A stretch of 64,000 nucleotides of DNA from JAUIIK01 sp963745675. GTDB lineage: Bacteria; Chloroflexota; Chloroflexia; Thermomicrobiales; CFX8. The notes beneath the pieces were generated by a model that was not told where the DNA came from, did no database searches, and was given only the letters and a program-made list of their open reading frames with translations. Position numbers and translations under genes: made by a program. The stretch is taken from assembly GCA_963745675.1 (NCBI GenBank), contig CAVUYM010000009.1, forward strand, positions 372,001 to 436,000. The letters are read 5' to 3'. Below are positions 37,797 through 47,819 of this stretch, in pieces. How positions within the stretch are numbered: position 1 is the stretch's first letter; the number at the start of each line of letters is the position of its first letter.

Positions 37797-38697
37797 ATGG
37801 AAGACCGTACATGCGAAGATACTTACTGCCGGACAGACGGTAAGGCTGGTTGTCGGGCTATTTGCTTTGGGCGTTGGGCTTGGCCTGGGGGCAATTATCG
37901 CGGCGTCGGTGCTCGGCTTCGGCGGGCAACGGAGCGCTGTCAACGCCCAGGCCGGGGACGGCACCATCACTGCCTGTGTCAGCCGCTACACCGGTCAGGC
38001 GCGCTTCATGCAGCCAGGCCAGGAAGCGAAGTGTACTGGGAGTGAATTCGCGATCGAACTGGGCAGCGGTGCGGCGGCGACGGATGTCGAGGCACGCGTG
38101 TCGGCGCTTGAGGAGCAGGTGCCGGATTGCCTGTCGGAGGACGGCAACGCAGACGCTGTCTTCGAGGGCTGCAATGTGCGGATCTTGAGCGGCTCGGGAG
38201 CGACCGACGGAGCCTGAATGGTGAGGGCAACCTGATCGTTGGCTATGACGAGAATGATAAAAATGCGGTCGGGGCGGATCACACAATATTGTGGTTGGTC
38301 AAAATCACGACTATTCAAGCTATGGTGGTCTGGTCGCGGGCTACGGCAACACGGTCAGTGGCCCTAACGCCAGTGTTACCGGCGGCCAGCAAAACATTGC
38401 AGCGGTCCACTCTCTAGTGTTAGCGGTGGGATCTTCGGCCAGGCTCGCGGTGGCGGCTCCAGCATAAGCGGAGGAAACACAAATTTCGCCTCCGGCGTAA
38501 CTTCCAGCGTAAGTGGGGGCACCCAAAACAATGCCAGCGGGGTCGGCGCCAGTGTCACCGGCGGATCTAACAACACCGCTAGCGCGATCACTTCGACGGT
38601 CGGCGGTGGGAAGAACAACGTCGCCGGCGGCGGCTGGTCCACCGTCGGCGGTGGATCGGGCATCACGAACAACACGGCTGAATCGTTCCAGCCCTAG
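37797..38697 (+). pseudogene. adhesin-head-like repeat protein (YadA/hemagglutinin-type repeats), heavily frame-broken
   Basis: Begins at an ATG with GAGGAG upstream. After an early frame change it encodes a membrane or signal helix (LVVGLFALGVGLGLGAIIAA), then GDGTITACVSRYTGQARFMQ and a short coiled segment (ATDVEARVSALEEQVPDC). From 38220 the three frames together read GEGNLIVGYDEND, GGLVAGYGNTVSG and then a run of S-x-V-S/T-G-G-x-x-N-x-A-S-G units (ASVTGGQQNIAA, SVSGGTQNNASGVGASVTGG, SNNTASAITSTVGGGKNNVA) to the stop at 38697. This pattern is the left-handed beta-roll of trimeric-autotransporter heads. At least five indels occur, so it may be a sequencing artefact or a decayed gene. Confidence 0.65.
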
Positions 38698-38732
38698 AGT
38701 GAATCTGCTGTAGCGCTTTCGTCACCGCTGTG

Positions 38733-38775
38733 CCGACACCGCCGCCGGAGCCAATAGGCTCTGTGGCGGTGTCGG
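38733..38775 (+). terminator. terminator-like hairpin after the repeat protein
   Basis: CCGACACCGCC / GGCGGTGTCGG (11-bp perfect outer stem) with an inner GAGCC/GGCTC stem. TTGCTGTT follows. Confidence 0.65.
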
Positions 38776-38887
38776 TTGCTGTTCGCCGGTCCGCTGGTTT
38801 GGATGTGTGTAGCTGTGGGTCGATCGGCTATCATTCACTGCATAGCACTCGAACAGATGAGCGGTTCGTACGGACGGGGTTGGCGCG

Positions 38888-41177
38888 ATGGCATTGGAGA
38901 CGTTTCTCGACCGGTTGCGGACGGAAGAACGCTGGCGCGGCTGCATTGGCGAGTGGCGGACGATACCGGCTCGGGATGCGGTGACGGCGCCGATTCCGGA
39001 GGGACTGAATGAGCGGCTGGTCGGGGCGCTGGCGCAACGCGGGATCGACGAGCTCTACAGCCATCAGGCGGCGGCCTGGGAGTCGATCAGCCGGGGCGAC
39101 CACACGGTCATCGTGACGCCGACGGCGTCGGGGAAGACGCTCTGTTACAACCTGCCGGTGCTCGACTACCTGCTGCGCGAGCCCGAGGGCCGGGCGATGT
39201 ACCTCTTCCCGACGAAGGCGCTGGCGCAGGATCAGTACGCCGGGCTGCAGGATCTGATCGAGCTGGCCGGGGCGGACATCAAAACCTATCCGTATGACGG
39301 CGACACGCCGGCGGCCGAGCGGCGGTTGATTCGCCGGGCCGGGAACATCGTCATCACCAATCCCGACATGCTGCACTCCGGCATCCTGCCGCACCACACC
39401 AAGTGGCACGAGCTCTTCGACCGGCTGCGATACATCGTCATCGACGAGATGCACGGCTATCGCGGCGTCTTCGGCTCGCACGTCGCCAACGTCATCCGGC
39501 GGCTGAAGCGGGTGTGCGCGCACTATGGCTCGCTATCCGCAGTTCATCCTGGCGTCAGCGACCATCGCGAATCCGGCCGAGCTGGCCGAGGGGCTGATCG
39601 AGGAGCCGGTGACGCTGATAGACGAGAATGGCGCGCCGTCGGGGCAGAAGGATTTCATCTTCTACAACCCGCCGGTCGTCAACCGGCAGCTCGGTATTCG
39701 GCGCTCGTCGGTGCTTGAGGCGGCCGGTCTGGCGAGCCAGCTCCTGAAGGATGACGTCCACACCATCGTCTTCGCCCGCGCCCGAACGACGGCCGAAGTG
39801 CTGTTGACCTATCTGCGGGAAGCTTTGCCCTCGAAGATCGGCAAGAACGGCGCCGTACGCGGCTATCGCGGCGGCTACCTGCCACAGCAACGGCGCGAGA
39901 TCGAACGCGGTCTACGCAGCGGCGAGATCAAGGGCGTCGTCTCGACGAATGCGCTGGAGCTTGGGGTCGACATCGGATCGCTCGATGCGGCGGTGATGAC
40001 CGGCTATCCGGGCACGATTGCCAGCACCTGGCAGCAGGCCGGGACGCTCGGGACGGCGGGAGATCCGGCTCGCTGGCGATCCTCGTGGCGTCGGCCTCGC
40101 CGCTCGACCAGTTCATCATCAGTCACCCGGACTATTTCTTCGAGAGGACGCCGGAGAGCGGGCGGATTAACCCGGACAATCTCCTGATCGTCGTCGAGCA
40201 CATCAAGTGCGCCGCCTTCGAATTGCCCTTCAAGCGCGGCGAGGGCTTCGGTAGCTACGGGCCACAAGATGCGCTGGAGTTCCTGGCCGAGATGGGCTTG
40301 CTGCACGAGCATCAAGGCATCTGGCACTGGATGGCCGAGTCCTACCCGGCCGAGAGCGTCAGCCTGCGGACGGCTGCGCGGGACAACGTCGTCATCATCG
40401 ACCACAGCACCCGTGACCGGCCGGTCGTCATCGGCGAGGTCGACACCTTCGCCGCGCCGATGCTGGTCCACACCGACGCTGTCTACATCCATGATGGGCA
40501 GCAGTACCACGTCGACCGGCTCGATTGGGACGACCACAAGGCCTACGTTCATCCGGTCTCGGTCGAGCACTACACCGACGCCGGGCTATCGGTCCGTGTC
40601 GATGTCATCGAGCAGTTCACCGAGGGCGGACCGGCCCTGCCGAAGGCGCACGGCGAGGTGCTGGTCTCGTCGCTGGTGACGCAGTTCAAGAAGATTCGTC
40701 TGCACACCCACGAAAATCTCGGCTGGGGCGAGGTCCACATCCCGGAGCAGCAGATGCACACCTCGGCCTACTGGATGACGGTGCCGGACGAGCTGACCGG
40801 GCAGATCGACCGCAAGCAACTCCCCGGCGCAGTCACCGGGTTGGCCAACGTCCTCGGCAACATCGCGCCGCTCTACCTGATGTGCGATCCGCGCGATCTC
40901 GGCGTCTACGCCCAGGCCAAGTCGCCCTTCACCGGCCGCGCGACCGTCTTCATCTATGACAAAGTTCCCGGCGGCATCGGCTTCAGCGAGCGGCTCTTCG
41001 AGGTCCACAACCGATTGCTCTCATCAGCCCGCGACCATGTCGCCGCCTGCCCCTGCGACGATGGCTGCCCTTCCTGTGTCGGCGTCGGTCCCGTATGACG
41101 AAGGCGCGTCACATGTCACCAAGGCGTCGACGCGAACGCTTTTGGAGTCGTTGACGACCGGAGTGCTTACTCGATAG
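38888..41177 (+). CDS. DEAD/DEAH helicase with DUF1998 domain (MrfA/YprA-like), frameshifted
   Basis: Superfamily 2 helicase of about 760 residues. Motif I is VIVTPTASGKTLCYNLPVLD, Ia FPTKALAQDQYAGLQ, II IVIDEMHGYRGVFGSHVANV (DE-H variant), III FILASATIANPAELAE, and the second RecA domain ends in KGVVSTNALELGVDIGSLDA. After that comes a region with GYPGTIASTWQQAG and the C-terminal DUF1998 zinc site CPCDDGCPSC. Frames change near 39528, 40070 and 41090; the last shift extends the protein to LLESLTTGVLTR. Bacillus MrfA is a mitomycin-repair helicase; the same role here is plausible by similarity. Confidence 0.9.
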
Positions 41178-41260
41178 TTCTGGGGCTATCCGGCAACCTT
41201 ATGTTCACGATATTCTGTCGATGAGTTCTTTATCGCAAATTTGGAAGAGAGAGTCGTGGC

Positions 41261-42607
41261 GTGCCAGAGGCTGGAAATGCAACCAAAGGCTTCGTCTGGG
41301 GTGCAGCGACAGCTGCTTACCAGATAGAGGGGGCGGTCGAAGATGATGGTCGCGGGAAGTCGATCTGGGATGTCTTCACACATACTCCGGGAAAGATCCT
41401 CAATGGCGAGAATGGCTGACGAAGCGGTAGATCACTACCATCGCTGGCCGGAAGACATCGCCCTGATGCAGCAACTCAACCTCGACGCCTATCGCTTTTC
41501 GGTCGCCTGGTCGCGGATTATCCCGGATGGTCGGGGACCGGTGAATCGGGCGGGAATCGACTTCTACAGCGAGCTTGTTGATGGCCTGCTTGAAGCAGGA
41601 ATCACGCCCTTCATCACCCTCTACCACTTCGATCTCCCGCAGGCGCTGCAGGATGACGGCGGCGGCTGGCTGAGACGATCGGTGGTTGAAGATTTCGCGG
41701 CTTATGCCGATGTCGTTACTCGCGCGCTGGGCGACCGGGTTAAAAACTGGATCACGATCAATGAACCCTGGTCGATGGCCTCGCTGGGCTACCTGACCGG
41801 TGAGGATGCCCCAGGCCTCGCGCTCGGATTGCCAGCCGGGCTGAAGGTCGCACATCACGCGCTGCTCGCCCACGGAGCGGGAGTGGAGGTCGTACGAGCC
41901 AACGTCCCGGATGGGCGCGTCGGCATCGTGCTCGATGTTAATCATGTCGAGTCTGCTTCGGATGAGCCGGACGATGTCGCCGCGGCAGGGCGCTACGAAG
42001 GGGTGCAGAACCGCTGGTATCTCGACGCGCTGTTTCGCGGCCGCTATCCGGACGATGTGCTGGAGCTGTGTCGCGAGCAGTTGCCGGAGATTCATGATGG
42101 CGATCTTGCAACGGATAAGCGCGCCGTGTGACTTTCTGGGCATCAATATCTATCGACGGGCGGTGATCGGAGCTGGAAGCGAACTGCCGCCGGTGAATTT
42201 CCGACGCGTCAACCCGCCGGGCGAATACACCGAGATGGGCTGGGAGGTCTGGCCAGAGTCGATTCACGATACGCTCGTCGCCGTCCATCGCGACTATGCG
42301 CCGCCATCCATCTTCATCAGCGAGAATGGTGCGGCATTTCCGGACGTGATCATCTCCAGATGGACGGGTCCACGACGAGCGGCGCGTGGCGTATCTTCGC
42401 GATCATATTCGGGAGGCGCTTCGAGCGCGTGATGAAGGCGTACCGCTCGATGGCTACTTCGTCTGGTCACTGATGGATAACTTCGAGTGGGCTTACGGCT
42501 TCGATCGCCGTTTCGGTCTTATCTACGTCGACTTCGAAACGCAGCAGCGCATCATCAAGGACAGTGGCTATCTGCTGGCAGAGATTGCGAGCAGGGAAAC
42601 ACTGTAG
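41261..42607 (+). CDS. glycoside hydrolase family 1 beta-glucosidase, frameshifted
   Basis: Retaining beta-glucosidase or beta-galactosidase of about 448 residues, cytoplasmic (no signal peptide). The N-terminal FVWGAATAAYQIEGAVEDDG is in the first frame from a GTG at 41261. The acid/base Glu is in VKNWITINEPWSMASLGYL and the nucleophile Glu in SIFISENGAAF. The C-terminal DGYFVWSLMDNFEWAYGFDR ends the barrel. Breaks are near 41410, 42110 and 42350. It is followed 23 bases later by a Gfo/Idh oxidoreductase, which suggests a sugar-use operon. Confidence 0.92.
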
Positions 42608-42630
42608 TCGATCGAGCAATAGGAGGATGA

Positions 42631-43710
42631 ATGTCAAAGCAGTGGCGCATCGCCGGCATCAGCTTCGACCACGTGCACATGCCGGATCTTTTGCGAATGG
42701 TTCAGCAGACGCCGAACGCCGAGCTGGTCGGGATCTACGATGAGCGCCGGGCAGCAATGGAGCCGGTGGCGCGGGAACTGGGAATTCCGGACGAGTTGCT
42801 ATTTACCGATTACCGCGCCTGCCTGGAGTCGACGAAACCGGATCTGGTCATCCTCTGTTCTGCGACAGCAAAGCACGCTGACTGGGCCGAGGCGCTTGCT
42901 CCCTACGGCGTGCATCTGTTTGTCGAGAAGCCCTTCGCGGCCTCGCTGGGGAAGCGGATCGGATCATCGCGGCGATGGAGCCGACCGGTCACCAGCTCAT
43001 CGTCAACTGGCCACAGCGCTGGAGCGCGCCCTACGTGACGGCTAAACGTTTGATTGACGCTGGTCTGATTGGCGACGTCACTGAGGTGCACTATTACGGC
43101 GGTAACCGCGGGCCGGTTCACATGGTTGCCGAAACTGATGGTATGTCGGACTCCGAACTACTGGCTGCCAAGCGTGCCAGCTGGTTCTACCAGCGGGAAA
43201 CCGGCGGCGGCTCGCTGCTCGATTACCTGGGATACGGCACGACGATGGGCACCTGGTTCATGGAAGGCCGCAAGCCGCTCGAAGTGACCTGCATGGTGGA
43301 CGAGCCTGAAGGTCTGGATGTTGACGAGCAGAGCGTAACCGTCTGCCGCTATGAGACCGGTTTGAGCACCTTCGAAACTCGCTGGGGCATTTTCACACAT
43401 CCCTGGGAGACGCAACCGCAACCGCGGGCTGGCTATACCCTGGTCGGTCGCGACGGCACGCTGTCGGCCTACAGTGGCGACGCCGTGCTGCACACTTCAA
43501 ACGCGCGAGCGTCCGGAGATCCACGAGGTCCCGGTCGAGCCGCTTGCGTTTCCGGAACGGAATCCAATCGAGTATGTCCTGCACGCTCTGGAAACAGAGT
43601 CGCCGATTGACGGTCCCCTCTCGCCGGCCATTTCCCGCACCGGCCAGCAGATCGTCGACTCCGCCATCCTCAGCGCGAGGGAGAAGCGGACGGTTGCGTT
43701 GGTGGAGTAG
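42631..43710 (+). CDS. Gfo/Idh/MocA family oxidoreductase, frameshifted
   Basis: NAD(P)-dependent sugar or inositol dehydrogenase-like protein of about 359 residues. The N-terminal Rossmann part contains LVGIYDERRAAMEPVARELG and the E-K-P signature in HLFVEKPFAASLG. The second domain reads LIVNWPQRWSAPYVTAKRLI then GDVTEVHYYGGNRG and a beta-sheet region with GTLSAYSGDAVLH. Frames break near 42955 and 43500. AGGAGG precedes the ATG. It probably acts with the GH1 enzyme on a glycoside-derived sugar, inferred from position only. Confidence 0.88.
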
Positions 43711-43791
43711 GGCTGGCGACGAGCATGTAATGGGCCGCGGTATATCCGTGGTCGACCATGATGAATATTGCGGAAATCTTGATATAAAGGT

Positions 43792-43832
43792 CGTCATTCC
43801 GAGCGGAGGCTTTGCGCAGTCGAGGAATGACG
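43792..43832. repeat. REP-like palindromic repeat unit
   Basis: CGTCATTCC and GGAATGACG flank GAGCGGAGGC...GCAGTCGA. This layout (GTCATTCCGAGCG...GAGGAATGAC) is a dispersed palindromic repeat seen in many bacterial genomes. Only one copy lies in the window, so the repeat status rests on recognition. Confidence 0.5.
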
Positions 43833-43890
43833 GTGGGTACGGTTTGTTATCGGTAAACGGGTTGAGGTGTCGAACCGGAGGCGTGTCGAC

Positions 43891-44217
43891 GTGAAGACCT
43901 CCTATGTCTACATCGTGGCAAACGATGCGAGGACAACCTACATCGGTGTGACGAACGATCTCGAACGGCGTGTCTGGGAGCACCGTACGAAACGGAGGCC
44001 GTCGTCGTTCAGCGCCAAGTATGGGTTGAGGAAACTTGTTTACATCGAAGATTTTGCGAGCATTTACGACGCGATCACCCGCGAAAAGCAACTAAAGAAT
44101 TGGCGGCGATCGAAGAAGATGGCATTGAGTAACAAGTTGAATCCAGACTGGGACGACTTGGCTGCCAGTTGCTACGACAGCGGCCCAGGTGTAGCGCCGA
44201 GACCTGCGGAGAAGTAG
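43891..44217 (+). CDS. GIY-YIG domain endonuclease-like protein
   Basis: 108-residue stand-alone GIY-YIG domain. YVYIVANDARTTYIGVTNDL has the Tyr pair (here YVY...YIG) and is followed by the catalytic Arg in LERRVWEHRTK. The metal Glu is likely in AITREKQLKNWRRSKKM, a YhbQ/UPF0213-type ending. The GTG start at 43891 is preceded by CGGAGG. A REP-like palindrome lies 60 bases upstream. It may act on branched or single-stranded DNA; no target is known. Confidence 0.88.
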   Translation: MKTSYVYIVANDARTTYIGVTNDLERRVWEHRTKRRPSSFSAKYGLRKLVYIEDFASIYDAITREKQLKNWRRSKKMALSNKLNPDWDDLAASCYDSGPGVAPRPAEK

Positions 44218-44239
44218 TGAGATTCTGGGGTCGGGTTGA

Positions 44240-44656
44240 ATGATCGTATGCGCTGGGGATCATGCGATGTATTGGTACTGGCGGTACATCGATGTTGATC
44301 TGAGTGTGCTCGATGCGGGCGAGGAGATCGTTCATCGAGCACCGTGTGAATACGCAGCAGGGCTTTTCAGGAAACGCTCCGGGTCACTGCTCCTGACTCC
44401 CCGCCGCGTGTTGTTCCTGTCTCCACCGCATCGCTTGGCGCGGTGGCGCAATTGCTGCGTCTCACTACCAATTGAGACGCTTCGTTCCGTCGACGCGGTG
44501 AAAATTGGACCGAAATGGCTTGCCGGGTTCAATAGCGAGTTATCGATCGATACCCACCACAATCAGCGACACACGATCTCAGTCAACGATGCTGGCGCAT
44601 GGTGCGGGGCGATCCGACACCAGTGCGAGCTGGCGGACCACAAGATCAGCGCCTGA
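44240..44656 (+). CDS. GRAM/PH-like domain protein, hypothetical
   Basis: 138-residue soluble protein. The core (EEIVHRAPCEYAAGLFRKRS, GSLLLTPRRVLFLSPP, SLPIETLRSVDAVKIGPKW) resembles the bacterial PH/GRAM-like fold, where a ligand-binding beta barrel carries L-x-x-T-x-x-R and an I-P/I-E-x-L motif. There is no membrane segment. No functional partner is evident. The ATG at 44240 has a weak ribosome site. Confidence 0.6.
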   Translation: MIVCAGDHAMYWYWRYIDVDLSVLDAGEEIVHRAPCEYAAGLFRKRSGSLLLTPRRVLFLSPPHRLARWRNCCVSLPIETLRSVDAVKIGPKWLAGFNSELSIDTHHNQRHTISVNDAGAWCGAIRHQCELADHKISA

Positions 44657-44740
44657 TTTGCGCGAAGCAAGACTCTGGTAGGCTGTGACGCGCACTCAGG
44701 ATTGGATCGTCGCTCGCGTGAATATCAGCCGTAGCCGCCG

Positions 44741-45463
44741 TTGACCGAAATCACTCTCGCCATCCTGATCGTGTCGTTCGCGATGTTCGTGCGCGGCTTC
44801 ACCGGGTTCGGTGGAGCGCTGCTGACTGTGCCGCTGCTGAGCCTGATGTGGGATGTCCAGCAGGCGATCGTCGTTGTGGCTGCGATGCAGGTCGTGACCG
44901 GCGGAACGCTGGCAATCATCAGTCGACGGTCAATTGCGCGCGCGGAGCTGGTGCGGGTCCTCGTGCCGAGCTTTGTCGGGCTGGCGGTTGGGGCTGTTTT
45001 GCTATCGTCGCTGCCGGTCGCCTGGGTAGCCCGAGCGCTCGGCGTCTTCAGCATCGCCGCCGGCATCAACATTCTTTCTCAGGTACGAGGCAGGGTGGAG
45101 GCGCGGGCAGCAGGCAACATTGAGACGGGTGCTGCTGGGCTTGTAGCCGGTCTTCTCCAGGGCATGGTGGGGACGGGCGGCCCGGTCATCGTTCCCTATC
45201 TTCAGCGCATCCTCCCAGGATCGGCCTCGCTTCGTTCAACACTATTGACCTACTTCCTGGTACTCGACGTCGTGCGGTTGACGAGCTATGTACCCCTGGG
45301 AGTCGCCGACCGCGGCGCGATTGGGCCTGCGCTCTATCTCATGCCGTTCGCCGTCGTTGCTTCTCTGGCTGGAGGACGCATACAGGTCCAGGTTTCGGAC
45401 GCACTCTTTCGGGTTGCTGTGGCAGTTCTGCTGATTCTCGCCGGAGCGCTGCTGCTCGTTTGA
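44741..45463 (+). CDS. TSUP family transporter (TauE/SafE-like)
   Basis: 240-residue membrane protein with about eight helices, of the TauE/SafE sulfite/sulfoacetate exporter family. The repeated half motif is visible at VRGFTGFGGALLTVPLLSLM and again at LLQGMVGTGGPVIVPYLQRI. The start is a TTG at 44741 with no clear ribosome site, so a few residues at the N-terminus are uncertain. The substrate (sulfite, sulfonate or other anion) is not determined by sequence. Confidence 0.88.
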   Translation: MTEITLAILIVSFAMFVRGFTGFGGALLTVPLLSLMWDVQQAIVVVAAMQVVTGGTLAIISRRSIARAELVRVLVPSFVGLAVGAVLLSSLPVAWVARALGVFSIAAGINILSQVRGRVEARAAGNIETGAAGLVAGLLQGMVGTGGPVIVPYLQRILPGSASLRSTLLTYFLVLDVVRLTSYVPLGVADRGAIGPALYLMPFAVVASLAGGRIQVQVSDALFRVAVAVLLILAGALLLV

Positions 45464-45663
45464 TAGCGATCGCAGGAGCGCATTTAGGATCGACTTTTCG
45501 GTGCCGCATCCGGGGTCGAATTGGTCGAAAATGATAGACTTGAGTCATCCTGACGCAAGTCTCGGGCATATCCTGAACGATCTTCTTGTTATTGTAGATA
45601 TGGAATGCCCCGATTGGTCGGGATGGCAACGAAGCCAACCCTACAGAATGTGAAAAAACGATT

Positions 45664-46521
45664 ATGAGTGCAGACTACCGGCAACCGGAGATTGTCGAAG
45701 CCGATTACAGAATCTCCGAAAGTGGCGAGATCGTTCGAAACAAGCCCCAGCGCAGTTGGTTGGCCAGAGTTTTTGGACCAGTCGCTGCGATGCTCGTCTT
45801 CCTCGGCTCGAAGCTCAAGTTTCTGTTCGTAGCCCTGAAGAGCGTCAAGTTCCTCGCGACCGGCGCGACAGCTTTGATAAGTATCGGCTCTTATGCCTTG
45901 CTCTTTAACTGGCAGTTCGGAGTCGGACTGGTCGTGTTGCTCTTCATCCACGAGATGGGACACGTCCTGGCGCTCAAGCGCTATGGTGTGCGAGCGACTG
46001 CGCCGATCTTCATTCCATTTATGGGCGCGTTCATCGGCATGAAACAGCTTCCAAAAAATGCGACGATGGAGGCGGTTGTTGGCCTGGGCGGACCGGTCAT
46101 AGGCTCGCTCGGGGCACTGGCTGCCTGGGTTCTCTATTCAATCGACGGTCATCCAATCTTCCTCGCCATGACCTACATCGGGGTATTTCTGAATCTCTTC
46201 AATCTGCTGCCGGTGCTTCCGCTCGACGGCGGGCGCATTGTCGGCGTCCTGTCGCGCTGGTTCTGGGCGCTGGGGGCTCTCGGTCTCGTTGGATTGATGT
46301 TTGTGTTCCCAAGCCCGATTCTCGTCCTGGTCCTGCTCTTCGGCGCGCCCGAACTTTGGGCACGCTTCAAACAGCGACAGACTGACGAACACGCCGAATA
46401 CTATTCAGTCCCAGTGTGGCAACGTGTGGCAGTTGGCGCGACGTACTTTGGCCTGATATTCGCTCTCGGCTTTGCGATGTTTCATATTGGTCCGCTGGTC
46501 GTAGACGGCCGCCCGGGCTAA
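45664..46521 (+). CDS. M50 family site-2-protease-like zinc metallopeptidase
   Basis: 285-residue polytopic protease-like protein. The zinc motif HEMGHVLALKRYG (HExxH variant HEMGH) lies in the first conserved helix. NLFNLLPVLPLDGGRIVGVL carries the N-x-x-P-x-x-x-L-D-G third ligand, as in S2P/SpoIVFB. About six hydrophobic helices follow an N-terminal polar region. The catalytic residues are intact, so cleavage of membrane proteins (an anti-sigma factor, for example) is plausible, but no partner gene is adjacent. Confidence 0.9.
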   Translation: MSADYRQPEIVEADYRISESGEIVRNKPQRSWLARVFGPVAAMLVFLGSKLKFLFVALKSVKFLATGATALISIGSYALLFNWQFGVGLVVLLFIHEMGHVLALKRYGVRATAPIFIPFMGAFIGMKQLPKNATMEAVVGLGGPVIGSLGALAAWVLYSIDGHPIFLAMTYIGVFLNLFNLLPVLPLDGGRIVGVLSRWFWALGALGLVGLMFVFPSPILVLVLLFGAPELWARFKQRQTDEHAEYYSVPVWQRVAVGATYFGLIFALGFAMFHIGPLVVDGRPG

Positions 46522-46542
46522 ACAGTAACCTGGACATGTATG

Positions 46543-46571
46543 AGCGAGGCTTCCATTATGGAGGCCTCGCT
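46543..46571 (+). terminator. terminator hairpin after the M50 peptidase gene
   Basis: AGCGAGGCTTCCA / TGGAGGCCTCGCT, a 13-bp stem with one wobble and a 3-base loop, followed by ATGTGTTTGT. Confidence 0.75.
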
Positions 46572-46629
46572 ATGTGTTTGTAGTCCAACCTACAATCAAA
46601 AGGGAGCAATATGACTGTCGAGGACCGAA

Positions 46630-47787
46630 ATGCGAATTGAGACATTCCAGCTCGAGCGCTGGATGACCACCTACGAGCTCAATGTTGACTACGACATCAC
46701 CGAGAGCGGCATCTATCCGATGTCGGTGCGTGATCTGCTCGAACTCGCGCCCGAAAATGAACGCGAGGCACTCCTCGACGGATTGCTCGACATCCGGCTT
46801 GGTTACAGCGAAGCGCGCGGAACGCACGCTTTACGCTCGGAGTTGGCGGCAACCTATGCCAACTCCGAAGCAGATAATCTCTTCATCACAACTGGAGCCA
46901 TCGAGGCGAATTTTCTGCTCTTCAACGTCCTGTTGAATCCCGGCGATCACGTCGTCGCGGTCCATCCGGCCTACCAGCAGCTTTACAGCGTGCCACGAGG
47001 CATTGGCTGTGACGTCGATCTCTGGCGTCTGACGCCAGAAAATGGTTTTACATTTGATCTCGAGGCGCTCGAACGTTTGGTGCGCCCGGATACGCGCATG
47101 ATTGTTCTCAACACCCCGCACAATCCGACCGGTGCAGCATTGACTGATGCTGAGATGCAGCGGATCTACATGCTGGCTGAAGCGCACGATTTGTGGGTGC
47201 TATGTGACGAAGCGTATCGCTGGCTGGATCTTCCCGGTGCGGAGCCACTTGCTCAGCCTGGCCGCAATCTCGGCGACCGAGCGATTAGTACTGGAACCTT
47301 TTCGAAACCCTTTGGACTGCCCGGTTTGCGTATCGGTTGGCTGGCAGCGCCGAAGGAAATCGTCCAACGTTGTTGGGAGCTGCGGGACTATATTTCCTTG
47401 AGCCCGGGGAAGCTGAACGATGCGCTGGCTTTGCACGCGCTACGTCATCGGGATCAGATAGTTCAACGCAATCGCGCGATCATCGAACAGAACCTGGAGA
47501 CGATCGAGGAGTGGCTCGAACGCAACCGGGAGTTCGTCAGATGGACGCCGCCGCGCGGTGGGTTGCTGGCACTGCTCTACTACAATTTGGAGATTCCGTC
47601 GCAATCGCTTGCGAACAGATTGGCTGAGGAATATAGCGTCATGCTCGCACCCGGCGCCGCCTTCGACTATGAACATCACCTTCGTATTGGGTTGGGCCAG
47701 AGCCCGGAAGTCTTCAAGGCAGGTCTGGAGCGTACTTCCGCCTGTTTCGCAGACCTCGTCGCATCCGGCGTTCAGGTACGCTCGTAG
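46630..47787 (+). CDS. PLP-dependent class I/II aminotransferase
   Basis: 385-residue fold-type I enzyme. The PLP lysine is in STGTFSKPFGLPGLRIGWLA. The Asn/Asp/Tyr set is in MIVLNTPHNPTGAALTDAEM and LWVLCDEAYRWLDLPG, and the carboxylate-binding Arg is near HHLRIGLGQSPEVF. An amino-acid aminotransferase or beta-lyase role is possible; the substrate is unknown. The family-like start is the ATG at 46630. A better ribosome site (AAGGGAG) serves an ATG at 46611 whose 9-codon ORF overlaps the start, so reinitiation or an indel is possible. Confidence 0.92.
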   Translation: MRIETFQLERWMTTYELNVDYDITESGIYPMSVRDLLELAPENEREALLDGLLDIRLGYSEARGTHALRSELAATYANSEADNLFITTGAIEANFLLFNVLLNPGDHVVAVHPAYQQLYSVPRGIGCDVDLWRLTPENGFTFDLEALERLVRPDTRMIVLNTPHNPTGAALTDAEMQRIYMLAEAHDLWVLCDEAYRWLDLPGAEPLAQPGRNLGDRAISTGTFSKPFGLPGLRIGWLAAPKEIVQRCWELRDYISLSPGKLNDALALHALRHRDQIVQRNRAIIEQNLETIEEWLERNREFVRWTPPRGGLLALLYYNLEIPSQSLANRLAEEYSVMLAPGAAFDYEHHLRIGLGQSPEVFKAGLERTSACFADLVASGVQVRS

Positions 47788-47819
47788 TCGCTTGTTCTTT
47801 CCGATTGAATGGAGATGCA

